From contig JAQJVL010000698.1 in the NCBI GenBank assembly GCA_035578905.1, positions 1 through 64,000 on the forward strand: DNA of 64,000 nt, in the 5' to 3' direction. The notes beneath the pieces were generated by a model, which was not told the origin of the DNA, searched no databases, and saw nothing but the letters and a program-made list of their open reading frames with translations. Positions 23,483 through 36,739 of the stretch are shown piece after piece. The position numbers were made by a program, and so were the translations under genes. The DNA comes from Stictocephala bisonia. Taxonomy: Eukaryota; Arthropoda; Insecta; Hemiptera; Membracidae. The first letter of the stretch is position 1; each line of letters begins with the position of its first letter.

Positions 23483-25016
23483 TTTGTGCAATTAAAATAG
23501 CTCCAAAATCATGAAATAATGCGCCTGCCCGCTTAAGATTTCTTGTTATAATATAATCCAATAGAGCTTATTTTGGCCCAGATAAATAGAGACGTTACTG
23601 AACTAAATAATACATTCAAGATACACGCTAAGCGACTGATACACTTTATGTATACAGGGTTGGGCAAAAGTCTGGAATATATTTACTAATTTTAAAACTA
23701 TTGAAAGAAATTTAATGCAACTTTGGAGTTATGTACATGTCCCTATACAAAAAGTTTAGACATATTTAACTTGTTTTTCGCATGGTCAGGTGATGGCCCA
23801 TGAAGGAAGTTTCAAAATTTTTAAATGTAAGCCTACCTCGAGTTATGGCTCAACTTAAAGGTCTTTGTTTGTAAAACACAAGAGTGCAAACCTGAGGTCA
23901 AAAGGATGACCCAGTCAGAAAATACAGCCTCTCAAAGAATTTAATGTCAGGGTTGGGCAACGTCTGGAATGTATTTATTAATTGTAGAACTATCGAAAGA
24001 AATGTCATGAAACTTTGTAGTTATGTACGTGTCCCGATACCAACCATTTAGGTATTCTTCCATATCTAAGGAATGGCCCATGAAGGAAGTCTTAAAAATT
24101 AAAATAAAAGCCTAACTCGAGTTACATATAATTTTAAAGGTCTTTGTTTGTAAAAAACAAGAATGTAAATCTGAGGTCAAAAGGATGACTCAGAAAATAT
24201 AGCCTCTTAAAGGATTTAAACTCATATGACTAATACTTTTTAAGAACAAGGCTAAGATAGTTATTACCTATTGCTGCGTGAAGATATAATTTATCTGACT
24301 GAATACGAGAAATTAATTTTCATAAAAAAATAAGTAAAAAATTATTATAATAATATTCTTAAACTATTTTTATGGTAAACAAACTGTCAAAAGGATTTTA
24401 ATAATTTTTCTTATTTCTATTTTTTTTAAATAACATAGTTATTTTTAAAATGTTCGTTACGATTGTTAACAATCAACAACATACTCAACAACAGGGACGT
24501 CCAACTGTTAAATAAATAGCCGTATAACTGAGAAGAATTAATAATATGACGTTAAATTCTTCGAATCCCTGTATTTTCTGACTGGGTCATGTTTTTTTAC
24601 CTCAGGTTTGCACTCTTGTATTGTAAAAACAAAGACCTTTAAAGTGAGGTATAAGTCAAGGTAGGCTTACATTTAATATTTCTAAGAGTTCCTTCAAGGG
24701 CCAACCCATGCATACACGAAAAACTAGTAAAATATGTCTAGATGTTTGGTATAGGAATAAGTACATAACTGCAAAGTTTCATTACATTTCTTTCAATAGT
24801 TTTAAAATTAGTAAATATATTCCAGACTTTTGCCCAACCCTGTATACATAAAGTGTATCAGTCGCTTAGCGTGTATCTTGAATGTATTATTTAGTTCAGT
24901 AACGTCTCTATTTTTATGGGCCAAAATAATCTCTATTGGGTTATATTATAACAAGAAATCTTACGCGGGTAGGCGTCTTATTTCATGATTTTGGATCTAT
25001 TTAAATTGCACATTTT
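23483..25016. repeat. 1.5-kb palindromic element with arms of ~465 bp
   Basis: The left arm 23483-23948 matches the reverse complement of 24548-25016 (TTGTGCAATT, CGCTAAGCGACTGATACAC, TATACAGGGTTGGGCAAAAG, GACCCAGTCAGAAAATACAG). Within the arms, TA plus CAGGGTTGGGC at 23650-23660 and its mirror near 24845 look like mariner-type ends. The spacer holds a third, direct copy of the arm interior at 23945-24232. No transposase is present. Confidence 0.9.
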
Positions 25017-25404
25017 TCAGCAATTCAACCCTAATTTAATGTAATCAAAATGAAAATGTTTGCTGCCCCAGCAATTTAATCTTTTTCCAGTTGTACCTTT
25101 GTACTTTCTCTAGAAGGGCGAGGTGTTGGTAACTTGCATTGTCCAAGACTATTAACAATTCCTCCTCCTAAAGCTGACCAAACAATTGTACACTAATTCC
25201 CTTGAACGAATTAGCTTTCATTTATGAGTGGTAGTATGTATTTGTTGTAGATTTATCAGACCAAAATTTATTAGTTTACAATCTGGTAAAACCCTGTTTT
25301 TGATGATCCGGCATGCAAAACTTTCTGCTTTCTTTCCTGGCGGTCACTTCGGGGCACTTTCTGGATGAAAGCCAGAGTTACCACTAGAGTATCTCCTAAC
25401 CACG
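25017..25404. other. Non-coding spacer
   Basis: Nothing recognised. Confidence 0.35.
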
Positions 25405-25895
25405 TTTAGAATATAGCTTTGATTTATCACATATGTAGAGATGTTCATCTCGAATATAGTTTTGATTTATCACATATGTAGAGATGTTTTTTTTTAATTA
25501 ATTAATTAATTTATTTATTTATTCATAAGACGCCGATCGTCAAGATATGGGCGAATATGGATTTCGAATGAGTGTGATGAGTCATTGTTACAAACTAAGG
25601 CCGACTATTCCTTAGAAAGTGTCATTAATTAATAGCCCAATGATAAATGAACAGCCGGTGGTTATCAGCTGATCCTTCTCAAAATGTATTGACTCTGATT
25701 GGGATCGAACTGAGAACCATTAGCAGATGAAGCTGGGATTGAACCAACTACGCTATGTTCATTTCGAATATAGCTTTGATTTATCACATATGTAGAGATG
25801 TTCATTTCGAATATAGCTTTGATTTATCACATATTTAGAGATGTTTATCTCGAATATAACTTTGATTTATCACATATGTAGAGATGTTTATTTCA
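25405..25895. repeat. 43-bp tandem repeat interrupted by a SINE
   Basis: GAATATAGCTTTGATTTATC units begin at 25409, 25452, 25766, 25809 and 25852. The exact 43-bp period is broken only by the SINE at 25487-25757. Confidence 0.92.
25487..25757 (-). repeat. tRNA-derived SINE, inserted in the 43-bp array
   Basis: Read on the minus strand: a tRNA-like head with TAGCGTAGTTGGTTCAATCC and the B box AGTTCGATCCC, then TGGGCTATTAATTAATG, CACTTTCTAAGGAATAG, CATATTCGCCCATATCTTG and a TAAATAAATAAATTAATT tail. ATGTT lies at both junctions as a possible short target duplication. Confidence 0.88.
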
Positions 25896-26139
25896 AATAA
25901 CACCAATCTTTCTTAAAGAGTGGACACGACACCGAGATACAGCCATTGTCGGCTAAAACAAGACGACTATCAGCTCATATGGATAATCGCGTTTCCCACT
26001 CTCTAACACACGCTGAAATGACTAAGAGCTAAGCTAATAGTACACCAAACAGTTGTCAAAGCACTTATTAAAAACTAATCGCCGTTATGAGCAGCACAGG
26101 TACACGTCTATAGCAATTGCTAGTACTTGTAGTCTTTGC

Positions 26140-26215
26140 CTGTCTATAGGGTAGTCCTAATACTCTGTTGTCAAAACAATGTCATTGTGTTAAACCCGAG
26201 CATTGGCCCACCAGA
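26140..26215. repeat. Left member of an inverted repeat pair flanking the hAT element
   Basis: The block with AGTCCTAATACTCTGTTGTC and AAAACAATGT recurs inverted at about 27585-27665. The pair brackets the hAT-type element at 26291-27404, so that element may sit inside an older palindromic repeat. Confidence 0.65.
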
Positions 26216-26290
26216 ATTCCTGCAGTCATTACCGGAATTATGAATTCCTGCAGTCAATCCCAGCCTTAAATTCTTAGTTAAAGCTCAGTC

Positions 26291-27404
26291 TAGAGATGGG
26301 CAAAAGACGTACTTTCTAGTACCTGATACAATACCTGCTACAAAGTATCTGATACGTTTATGGTATTTGAAATTGGACAGATACGAAAACGGGTTCTCCA
26401 ATATTGATACTGGGACAGATATGTAACCTTAAGCGATACGAAAACGGATTCTCCAATATTGATACTGGGACAGATATGTAACCTTAAGCGATACGAGAAC
26501 GGATTCTCCAATATTGATACTGGGACAGATATGTAACCTTAAGCGATACGAGAACGGGTTCTCCAATATTGATACTGGGACATATATGTAACCTTAAGCG
26601 ATACGAGAACGGGTTCTCCAATATTGATACTGGGACAGATATGTAACCTTAAGCGATACGAGAACGGGTTCTCCAATATTGATACTGGGACAGATATGTA
26701 ACCTTAAGCGATACGAGAACGGGTTCTCCAATATTGATACTGGGACAGATATGTAACCTTAAGCGATACGAGAACGGGTTCTCCAATATTGATACTGGGA
26801 CAGATATGTAACCTTAAGCGATACGAGAACGGGTTCTCCAATATTGATACTGGGACAGATATGTAACCTTAAGCGATACGAGAACGGGTTCTCCAATATT
26901 GATACTGGGACTGATATGTAACCTTAAGCGATACGAAAACGGGTTCTCCAATATTGATACTGGGACAGATATGTAACCTTAAGCGATACGAAAACGGGTT
27001 CTCCAATATTGATACTGGGACAGATATGTAACCTTAAGCGATACGAAAACGGGTTCTCCAATATTGATACTGGGACAGATATGTAACCTTAAGCGATACG
27101 AGAACGGGTTCTCAATACTGATACTGGGACAGATATGTAACCTTAAGCGATACGAGGACGGGTTCTCCAATACTGATACTGGGACAGATATGTATAACCT
27201 TAAGTGATACGAAAACGGGTTCTCCAATACTGATACTATGATTTTAGGTAAAATAAAATATTCCTATTCTAAACAGATACTGGGACTGAGACAGACAGTA
27301 CAAATATCTGTAACCAGTATTTTTGTACTCAAGTAACTGTTACCAGTACTCAAAGAAAGTAACAGGTACAAAATACTGGTTACTGAAATATCGACACACC
27401 TTTA
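26291..27404. mobile_element. hAT-type non-autonomous element with satellite-filled interior
   Basis: A perfect 8-bp duplication GCTCAGTC lies at 26283-26290 and 27405-27412. The ends TAGAGATGGGC and (inverse) TAAAGGTGTGT form a short degenerate inverted repeat of hAT type. Between them is a 55-bp tandem array plus unique ends rich in GTAC/CAGTA motifs. No transposase is encoded. Confidence 0.88.
26380..27240. repeat. 55-bp tandem repeat, about 16 copies, inside the hAT-type element
   Basis: GATACGARAACGGGTTCTCC units start at 26380, 26435, 26490 and onward to 27206, with near-exact 55-bp spacing. Central copies are almost identical and edge copies more diverged. The minus-strand ORF at 26979-27227 is an artefact of the repeat. 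Confidence 0.95.
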
Positions 27405-27412
27405 GCTCAGTC

Positions 27413-28125
27413 CAATACAGCCTGCTTCCCAATCAACAGAACGACGTACAATTGTGACCCGTTTTGTAATATTGGTCTTCATTTGGTAAAAAAGTGAACC
27501 ATAATTATATCTGATTAATCGTTTTATTCACAGCATTTATATTAGACCGAGATATTTCTAAGAATTAAAAATGACCTCTCGGTGAATGACCTGTGGATGA
27601 ACTGACGTTCCGGTTTCACACAAACACATTGTTTTGACAACACAGGATTAGGACTGTCTGTACCCTGTGAATTTATAACTTGCAAAACTTATATCCATGT
27701 ACTAGGCTTATATTACCGGTCACAATCCATACAAACCTAAATCAACTTACAAAAATGTTTCAAAAAGGAAAAATGAATTGGCCTACACGTCACAGTTAGC
27801 GTCTATCGTCACTCGTTGGTACTGTAATTAGGGGGGGGGGGGGGTCCAAGGCACATCATGCTGATCTGCTTGTTGAGCGTGAATTATCTAAACATTTATA
27901 TGGAATTCTGTAAACGTACAAATCAGGTATATATATTAAATCAAGAGTAATGCATGAAAAACTGAGTTATTTATAAGTAACTATTATAGGTTACGTGGCT
28001 CGATAATATTGCCGAAAAAGTAGAACAACCCCAATGAACAGCCGACGGTCTAGTACAAAGAAACCCACGCTGAAGTTATCACAATTGAGGCAATTGTGGT
28101 GCAGCCAGAGTGTGATTACGCCTAA
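27413..28125. other. Non-coding stretch with inverted-repeat arm and poly-G tract
   Basis: Holds the right partner (27585-27665) of the 26140 repeat and a G run of about 13 at 27831-27843. No gene is seen. Confidence 0.5.
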
Positions 28126-28129
28126 GGTT

Positions 28130-31100
28130 ACGTAAGTAGTTGAACTGACTTAGTCATCACAGTCGGCAACCGCTCAGGGTACAATTATGTCCCAGGTCGT
28201 AAAATAGTTAAACTACCTTAATATTACTGACGGCAACTGTCAGTGTACAATTATGTGTCTCAGATCGTAAGTAGTTGAACTACCTTGACATCACAGTCGG
28301 CAACCGCTCAGGATAAAATTATGTCCCAGATCGTAAAATAGTTAAACTACCTTAATATTACTGACGGCAACTGTCAGTGTACAATTATGTGTCTCAGATC
28401 GTAAGTAGTTGAACTACCTTGACATCACAGTCGGCAACCGCTCAGGATAAAATTATGTCCCAGATCGTAAAATAGTTAAACTACCTTAATATTACTGACG
28501 GCAACTGTCAGTGTACAATTATGTGTCTCAGATCGTAAATAGTTGAACTACCTTGACATCACAGTCGGCAACCGCTCAGGATAAAATTATGTCCCAGATC
28601 GTAAAATAGTTAAACTACCTTAATATTACTGACGGCAACTGTCAGTGTACAATTATGTGTCTCAGATCGTAAGTAGTTGAACTACCTTGACATCACAGTC
28701 GGCAACCGCTCAGGATACAATTATGTCCCAGATCGTAAAATAGTTAAACTACCTTAATATTACTGACGGAAACTGTCAGTGTACAATTATGTGTCTCAGA
28801 TCGTAAATAGTTGAACTACCTTAACAGCACTGACGGCAACTGTCAGTATACAACTATGTCTCAGATCGTAAATAGTTGAACTGCCTTAATATTACTGATG
28901 GTAACTGTCAGTGTACAATCACTTCCCAGATCGTAAAATAGTTAAACTACCTTAATATTACTGACGGCAACTGTCAGTGTACAATTATGTCCCAGTTCGT
29001 AAAATAGTTGAACTGCCTTAATATTACTGATGGCAACTGTCAGTGTACAATCACATCCCAGATCGTAAAATAGTTAAACACCTTAATATTACTGACGGCA
29101 ACTGTCAGTGTAAAATTATGTCCCAGATCGTAAAATAGTTGAACTGCCTTAATATTACTGATGGCAACTGTCAGTGTACAATCAAATCCCAGATCGTAAA
29201 ATAGTTAAACTACCTTAATATTACTGACGGCAAATGTCAGTGTACAATCACATCCCAGATCGTAAAATAGTTAAACACCTTAATATTACTGACGGCAACT
29301 GTCAGTGTACAATCAAATCCCAGATCGTAAAATAGTTAAACTACCTTAATATTACTGACGGCAAATGTCAGTGTACAATCAAATCCCAGATCGTAAAATA
29401 GTTAAACACCTTAATATTACTGACGGCAACTGTCAGTGTACAATCAAATCCCAGATCGTAAAATAGTTAAACACCTTAATATTACTGATGGTAACTGTCA
29501 GTGTACAATTATGTCCCAGATCGTAAAATAGTTAAACACCTTAATATTACTGACGGCAACTGTCAGTGTACAATCAAATCCCAGATCGTAAAATAGTTAA
29601 ACTACCTTAATATTACTGATGGCAACTGTCAGTGTACAATCACATCCCAGATCGTAAAATAGTTAAACACCTTAATATTACTGACGGCAACTGTCAGTGT
29701 ACAATTATGTCCCAGATCGTAAAATAGTTAAACACCTTAACATTACTGATGGCAACTGTCAGTGTACAATCAAATCCCAGATCGTAAAATAGTTAAACAC
29801 CTTAATATTACTGACGGCAACTGTCAGTGTACAATTATGTCCCAGATCGTAAAATAGTTAAACACCTTAATATTACTGATGGCAACTGTCAGTGTACAAT
29901 CAAATCCCAGATCGTAAAATAGTTAAACACCTTAATATTACTGACGGCAACTGTCAGTGTACAATTATGTCCCAGATCGTAAAATAGTTAAACACCTTAA
30001 TATTACTGATGGCAACTGTCAGTGTACAATCAAATCCCAGATCGTAAAATAGTTAAACACCTTAATATTACTGACGGCAACTGTCAGTGTACAACTATGT
30101 CTCAGATCGTAAAATAGTTGAACTGCCTTAATATTACTGATGGCAACTGTCAGTGTACAATCAAATCCCAGATCGTAAAATAGTTAAACACCTTAATATT
30201 ACTGACGGCAACTGTCAGTGTACAATTATGTCCCAGATCGTAAAATAGTTAAACTACCTTAATATTACTGACGGCAACTGTCAGTGTACAACTATGTCTC
30301 AGATCGTAAAATAGTTGAACTGCCTTAATATTACTGATGGCAACTGTCAGTGTACAATCAAATCCCAGATCGTAAAATAGTTAAACTACCTTAATATTAC
30401 TGATGGCAACTGTCAGTGTAAAATTATGTGTCTCAGATCGTAAAATAGTTGAACTGCCTTAATATTACTGATGGCAACTGTCAGTGTACAATCAAATCCC
30501 AGATCGTAAAATAGTTAAACACCTTAATATTACTGACGGCAACTGTCAGTGTACAACTATGTCTCAGATCGTAAAATAGTTGAACTGCCTTAATATTACT
30601 GATGGCAACTGTCAGTGTACAATCAAATCCCAGATCGTAAAATAGTTAAACTACCTTAATATTACTGATGGCAACTGTCAGTGTACAACTATGTCTCAGA
30701 TCGTAAAATAGTTGAACTGCCTTAATATTACTGATGGCAACTGTCAGTGTACAATCAAATCCCAGATCGTAAAATAGTTGAACTGCCTTAATATTACTGA
30801 TGGCAACTGTCAGTGTACAATCAAATCCCAGATCGTAAAATAGTTAAACACCTTAATATTACTGACGGCAACTGTCAGTGTACAACTATGTCTCAGATCG
30901 TAAAATAGTTGAACTGCCTTAATATTACTGATGGCAACTGTCAGTGTACAATCAAATCCCAGATCGTAAAATAGTTAAACTACCTTAATATTACTGATGG
31001 CAACTGTCAGTGTACAATCAAATCCCAGATCGTAAAATAGTTAAACACCTTAATATTACTGACAGCAACTGTCAGTGTACAATTATGTCCCAGATCGTAA

Positions 31101-34100
31101 AATAGTTAAACACCTTAATATTACTGATGGCAACTGTCAGTGTACAATTATGTCCCAGATCGTAAAATAGTTAAACACCTTAATATTACTGACGGCAACT
31201 GTCAGTGTACAATTATGTCCCAGATCGTAAAATAGTTGAACTGCCTTAATATTACTGATGGCAACTGTCAGTGTACAATCAAATCCCAGATCGTAAAATA
31301 GTTAAACTACCTTAATATTACTGACGGCAAATGTCAGTGTACAATCACATCCCAGATCGTAAAATAGTTGAACTGCCTTAATATTACTGATGGCAACTGT
31401 CAGTGTACAATCACATCCCAGATCGTAAAATAGTTAAACTACCTTAACATTACTGACGGCAACTGTCAGTGTACAATTATGTCTCAGATCGTAAATAGTT
31501 GAACTACCTTAACAGCACTGACGGCAACTGTCAGTGTACAACTATGTCTCAGATCGTAAAATAGTTGAACTGCCTTAATATTACTGATGGCAACTGTCAG
31601 TGTACAATTATGTCTCAGATCGTAAAATAGTTGAACTGCCTTAATATTACTGATGGCAACTGTCAGTGTACAATTATGTCTCAGATCGTAAAATAGTTGA
31701 ACTGCCTTAATATTACTGATGGCAACTGTCAGTGTACAATCACATCCCAGATCGTAAAATAGTTAAACACCTTAATATTACTGACGGCAACTGTCAGTGT
31801 ACAATTATGTCCCAGATCGTAAAATATTTGAACTGCCTTAATATTACTGATGGCAACTGTCAGTGTACAATCAAATCCCAGATCGTAAAATAGTTAAACA
31901 ACCTTAATATTACTGACGGCAAATGTCAGTGTACAATCACATCCCAGATCGTAAAATAGTTGAACTGCCTTAATATTACTGATGGCAACTGTCAGTGTAC
32001 AATCACATCCCAGATCGTAAAATAGTTAAACTACCTTAACATTACTGACGGCAACTGTCAGTGTACAATTATGTCTCAGATCGTAAATAGTTGAACTACC
32101 TTAACAGCACTGACGGCAACTGTCAGTGTACAACTATGTCTCAGATCGTAAAATAGTTGAACTGCCTTAATATTACTGATGGCAACTGTCAGTGTACAAT
32201 CAAATCCCAGATCGTAAAATAGTTAAACTACCTTAATATTACTGATGGCAACTGTCAGTGTACAATCAAATCCCAGATCGTAAAATAGTTAAACACCTTA
32301 ATATTACTGACAGCAACTGTCAGTGTACAATTATGTCCCAGATCGTAAAATAGTTAAACACCTTAATATTACTGACGGCAACTGTCAGTGTACAATTATG
32401 TCCCAGATCGTAAAATAGTTGAACTGCCTTAATATTACTGATGGCAACTGTCAGTGTACAATCAAATCCCAGATCGTAAAATAGTTAAACTACCTTAATA
32501 TTACTGACGGCAAATGTCAGTGTACAATCACATCCCAGATCGTAAAATAGTTGAACTGCCTTAATATTACTGATGGCAACTGTCAGTGTACAATCACATC
32601 CCAGATCGTAAAATAGTTGAACTACCTTAACATTACTGACGGCAACTGTCAGTGTACAATTATGTCTCAGATCGTAAATAGTTGAACTACCTTAACAGCA
32701 CTGACGGCAACTGTCAGTGTACAACTATGTCTCAGATCGTAAAATAGTTGAACTGCCTTAATATTACTGATGGCAACTGTCAGTGTACAATTATGTCTCA
32801 GATCGTAAAATAGTTGAACTGCCTTAATATTACTGATGGCAACTGTCAGTGTACAATTATGTCTCAGATCGTAAAATAGTTGAACTGCCTTAATATTACT
32901 GATGGCAACTGTCAGTGTACAATCACATCCCAGATCGTAAAATAGTTAAACACCTTAATATTACTGACGGCAACTGTCAGTGTACAATTATGTCCCAGAT
33001 CGTAAAATAGTTGAACTGCCTTAATATTACTGATGGCAACTGTCAGTGTACAATCAAATCCCAGATCGTAAAATAGTTAAACTACCTTAATATTACTGAC
33101 GGCAAATGTCAGTGTACAATCACATCCCAGATCGTAAAATAGTTGAACTGCCTTAATATTACTGATGGCAACTGTCAGTGTACAATCACATCCCAGATCG
33201 TAAAATAGTTAAACTACCTTAACATTACTGACGGCAACTGTCAGTGTACAATTATGTCTCAGATCGTAAATAGTTGAACTACCTTAACAGCACTGACGGC
33301 AACTGTCAGTGTACAACTATGTCTCAGATCGTAAAATAGTTGAACTGCCTTAATATTACTGATGGCAACTGTCAGTGTACAATTAAGTCTCAGATCGTAA
33401 AATAGTTGAACTGCCTTAATATTACTGATGGCAACTGTCAGTGTACAATTATGTCTCAGATCGTAAAATAGTTGAACTGCCTTAATATTACTGATGGCAA
33501 CTGTCAGTGTACAATTATGTCTCAGATCGTAAAATAGTTGAACTGCCTTAATATTACTGATGGCAACTGTCAGTGTACAATTATGTCTCAGATCGTAAAA
33601 TAGTTGAAATGCCTTAATATTACTGATGGCAACTGTCAGTGTACAATTATGTCTCAGATCGTAAAATAGTTGAACTGCCTTAATATTACTGACGGCAAAT
33701 GTCAGTGTACAATTATGTCTCAGATCGTAAAATAATAGAACTGCCTTAATATTACTGATGGCAACTGTCAGTGTACAATTATGTCTCAGATCGTAAAATA
33801 GTTAAACTACCTTAATATTACTGACGGCAAATGTCAGTGTACAATCACATCCCAGATCGTAAAATAGTTGAACTGCCTTAATATTACTGATGGCAACTGT
33901 CAGTGTACAATCACATCCCAGATCGTAAAATAGTTGAACTGCCTTAATATTACTGATGGCAACTGTCAGTGTACAATCACATCCCAGATCGTACAATAGT
34001 TGAACTGCCTTAATATTACTGATGGCAACTGTCAGTGTACAATCACATCCCAGATCGTAAAATAGTTATACTACCTTAATATTACTGATGGCAACTGTCA

Positions 34101-36540
34101 GTGTACAATCACATCCCAGATCGTAAAATAGTTGAACTACCTTAACATCACTGACGGCAACTGTCAGTGTACAATCACATCCCAGATCGTAAAATAGTTG
34201 AACTGCCTTAATATTACTGATGGCAACTGTCAGTGTACAATCACATCCCAAATCGTAAAATAGTTAAACTACCTTAACATTACTGACGGCAACTGTCAGT
34301 GTACAATTATGTCTCAGATCGTAAATAGTTGAACTACCTTAACAGCACTGACGGCAACTGTCAGTGTACAGCTATGTCTCAGATCGTAAAATAGTTGAAC
34401 TGCCTTAATATTACTGATGGCAACTGTCAGTGTACAATTATGTCTCAGATCGTAAAATAGTTGAACTGCCTTAATATTACTGATGGCAACTGTCAGTGTA
34501 CAATCACATCCCAGATCGTAAAATAGTTAAACTACCTTAATATTACTGATGGCAACTGTCAGTGTACAATTATGTCTCAGATCGTAAATAGTTGAACTAC
34601 CTTAACAGCACTGACGGCAACTGTCAGTGTACAACTATGTCTCAGATCGTAAATAGTTGAACTACCTTAACATCACTGACGGTAACTGTCAGTGTACAAT
34701 CACTTCCTAGACCGTAAAATACTTGAACTACCTTAACATCACTGACGGTAACTGTCAGTGTACAATCACTTCCTAGATCGTAAATAGTTGAACTACCTTA
34801 ACATCACTGACGGTAACTGTCAGTGTACAATTATGTCTCAGATCGTAAATAGTTGAACTGCCTTAACATTACTGATGGCAACTGTCAGTGTACAATTATG
34901 TCTCAGATCGTAAATAGTTGAACTGCCTTAATATTACTGATGGCAACTGTCAGTGTACAATTATGTCTCAGATCGTAAATAGTTGAACTGCCTTAATATT
35001 ACTGATGGCAACTGTCAGTGTACAACTATGTCTCAGATCGTAAATAGTTGAACTATCTTAACATCACTTACGGTAACTGTCAGTGTACAACTATGTCTCA
35101 GATCGTAAATAGTTGAACTACCTTAACATTACTGATGGCAGCAGTCAGTGTACAATCACTTGCTAGATCGTAAAATAGTAGAACTACCTTAACATTACTG
35201 ATGGCAACTGTCAGTGTACAATCACTTGCTAGATCGTAAATAGTTGAACTACCTTAACATTACTGATGGCAACTGTCAGTGTCTAATCACTTGCTAGATC
35301 GTAAAATAGTTGAACTACCTTAACATCACTGACGGCAACTGTCAGTGTACAATCACTTGCTAGATCGTAAAATAGTTGAACTACCTTAACATTACTGATG
35401 GCAACTGTCAGTGTACAACTATGTCTCAGATCGTAAATAGTTTAACTACCTTAACATTACTGATGGTAACTGTCAGTGTACAATCACTTGCTAGATCGTA
35501 AAATAGTTGAACTACCTTAACATCACTTACGGCAACTGTCAGTGTACAATTATGTCTCAGATCGTAAATAGTTGAACTACCTTAACATCACTGACGGTAA
35601 CTGTCAGTGTACAATCACTTCCTAGATCGTAAAATAGTTGAACTACCTTAACATTACTGATGGCAACTGTCAGTGTACAATTATGTCTCAGATCGTAAAT
35701 AGTTGAACTACCTTAACATCACTGACGGTAACTGTCAGTGTACAACTATGTCTCAGATTGTAAATAGTTGAACTACCTTAACATCACTGACGGTAAATGT
35801 CAGTGTACAATCACTTCCCAGGTCGTAAAATAGTTGAACTACCTTAACGTCACTGACGGTAAATGTCAGTGTACAATCACTTCCCAGATCGTAAATAGTT
35901 GAACTACCTTAACATCACTGACGGTAACTGTCAGTGTACAATTATGTCTCAGATCGTAAATAGTTGAACTACCTTAACATCACTGACGGTAACTGTCAGT
36001 GTACAATCACTTCCCAGATCATAAAATAGTTGAACTACCTTAACATTACTGACGGTAAATGTCAGTGTACAATCACTTCCCAGATCGTAAATAGTTGAAC
36101 TATCTTAACATCACTTACGGTAACTGTCAGTGTACAATTATGTCTCAGATCGTAAATAGTTGAACTACCTTAACATCACTGACGGTAAATGTCAGTGTAC
36201 AATTACATCCCAGATCGTAAAATAGTTGAACTACCTTAACATCACTGACGGTAAATGTCAGTGTACAATCACTTCCCAGATCGTAAATAGTTGAACTATC
36301 TTAACATCACTTACGGTAACTGTCAGTGTACAATTATGTCTCAGATCGTAAATAGTTGAACTACCTTAACATCACTGACGGTAACTGTCAGTGTACAATC
36401 ACTTCCCAGATCATAAAATAGTTGAACTACCTTAACATTACAGATGGCAACTGTCAGTGTACAATTATATGTGTCTCAGATCGTAAAATAGTTGAACTAC
36501 CTTAACATTACTGATGGCAACTGTCAGTGTACAACTATGC
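28130..36540. repeat. 8.4-kb satellite array of ~66-bp monomers with higher-order structure
   Basis: Roughly 125-130 monomers of 65-68 bp follow one another without interruption. Consensus blocks are CAGATCGTAAAATAGTTGAA, CTACCTTAATATTACTGA, a GGCAACTGTCAGTGTACAAT block, then an ATTATGTCC or ATCAAATCC variant. The left edge repeats as a dimer of 134 bp (landmarks 28157, 28291, 28425, 28559, 28693). A nine-monomer unit of about 592 bp recurs in the middle (landmarks 31329, 31921, 32512, 33104). Right-end monomers are more mixed. Most monomers contain ACTGAC..GTCAGT, a possible 6-7-bp hairpin with a 7-base loop. Confidence 0.97.
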
Positions 36541-36739
36541 TCAATATATTGCTTAAGACCTACCTTACAATATATTGAGATATCGGCGTTCACATCCTCT
36601 GAGACTTGTGTAGTGAACGGTGACCCATTGTGACCATCCTCGGCCCAATTTGTTTTATATAAACCTTCCAATTTTGATCAATCCAGAGTCTGTTGGCGAC
36701 ACCTCCCTTTCCTTATCCAGTCCTAATAGGGATCTGTTG
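36541..36739. other. Boundary of the satellite array
   Basis: The array ends abruptly after one complete monomer. Two CAATATATTG motifs follow about 30 bp apart. No gene is seen. Confidence 0.4.

Noticed and set aside
26979..27227. 82-codon minus-strand ORF
   Set aside because: Produced by the 55-bp tandem repeat inside the hAT-type element.
28130..36540. CRISPR-like look of a regular array
   Set aside because: Units are contiguous variants of one monomer with no unique spacers, and the context is eukaryotic with introns and retroelements.
33802..36671. Minus-strand ORFs coding 22-residue repeats (LGCDCTLTVAISNIKAVQLFYD-type) across the satellite
   Set aside because: They exist only where consecutive monomers are 66 bp, a multiple of three; 65-bp monomers break the frame. 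There is no start context, promoter or flanking coding signal.
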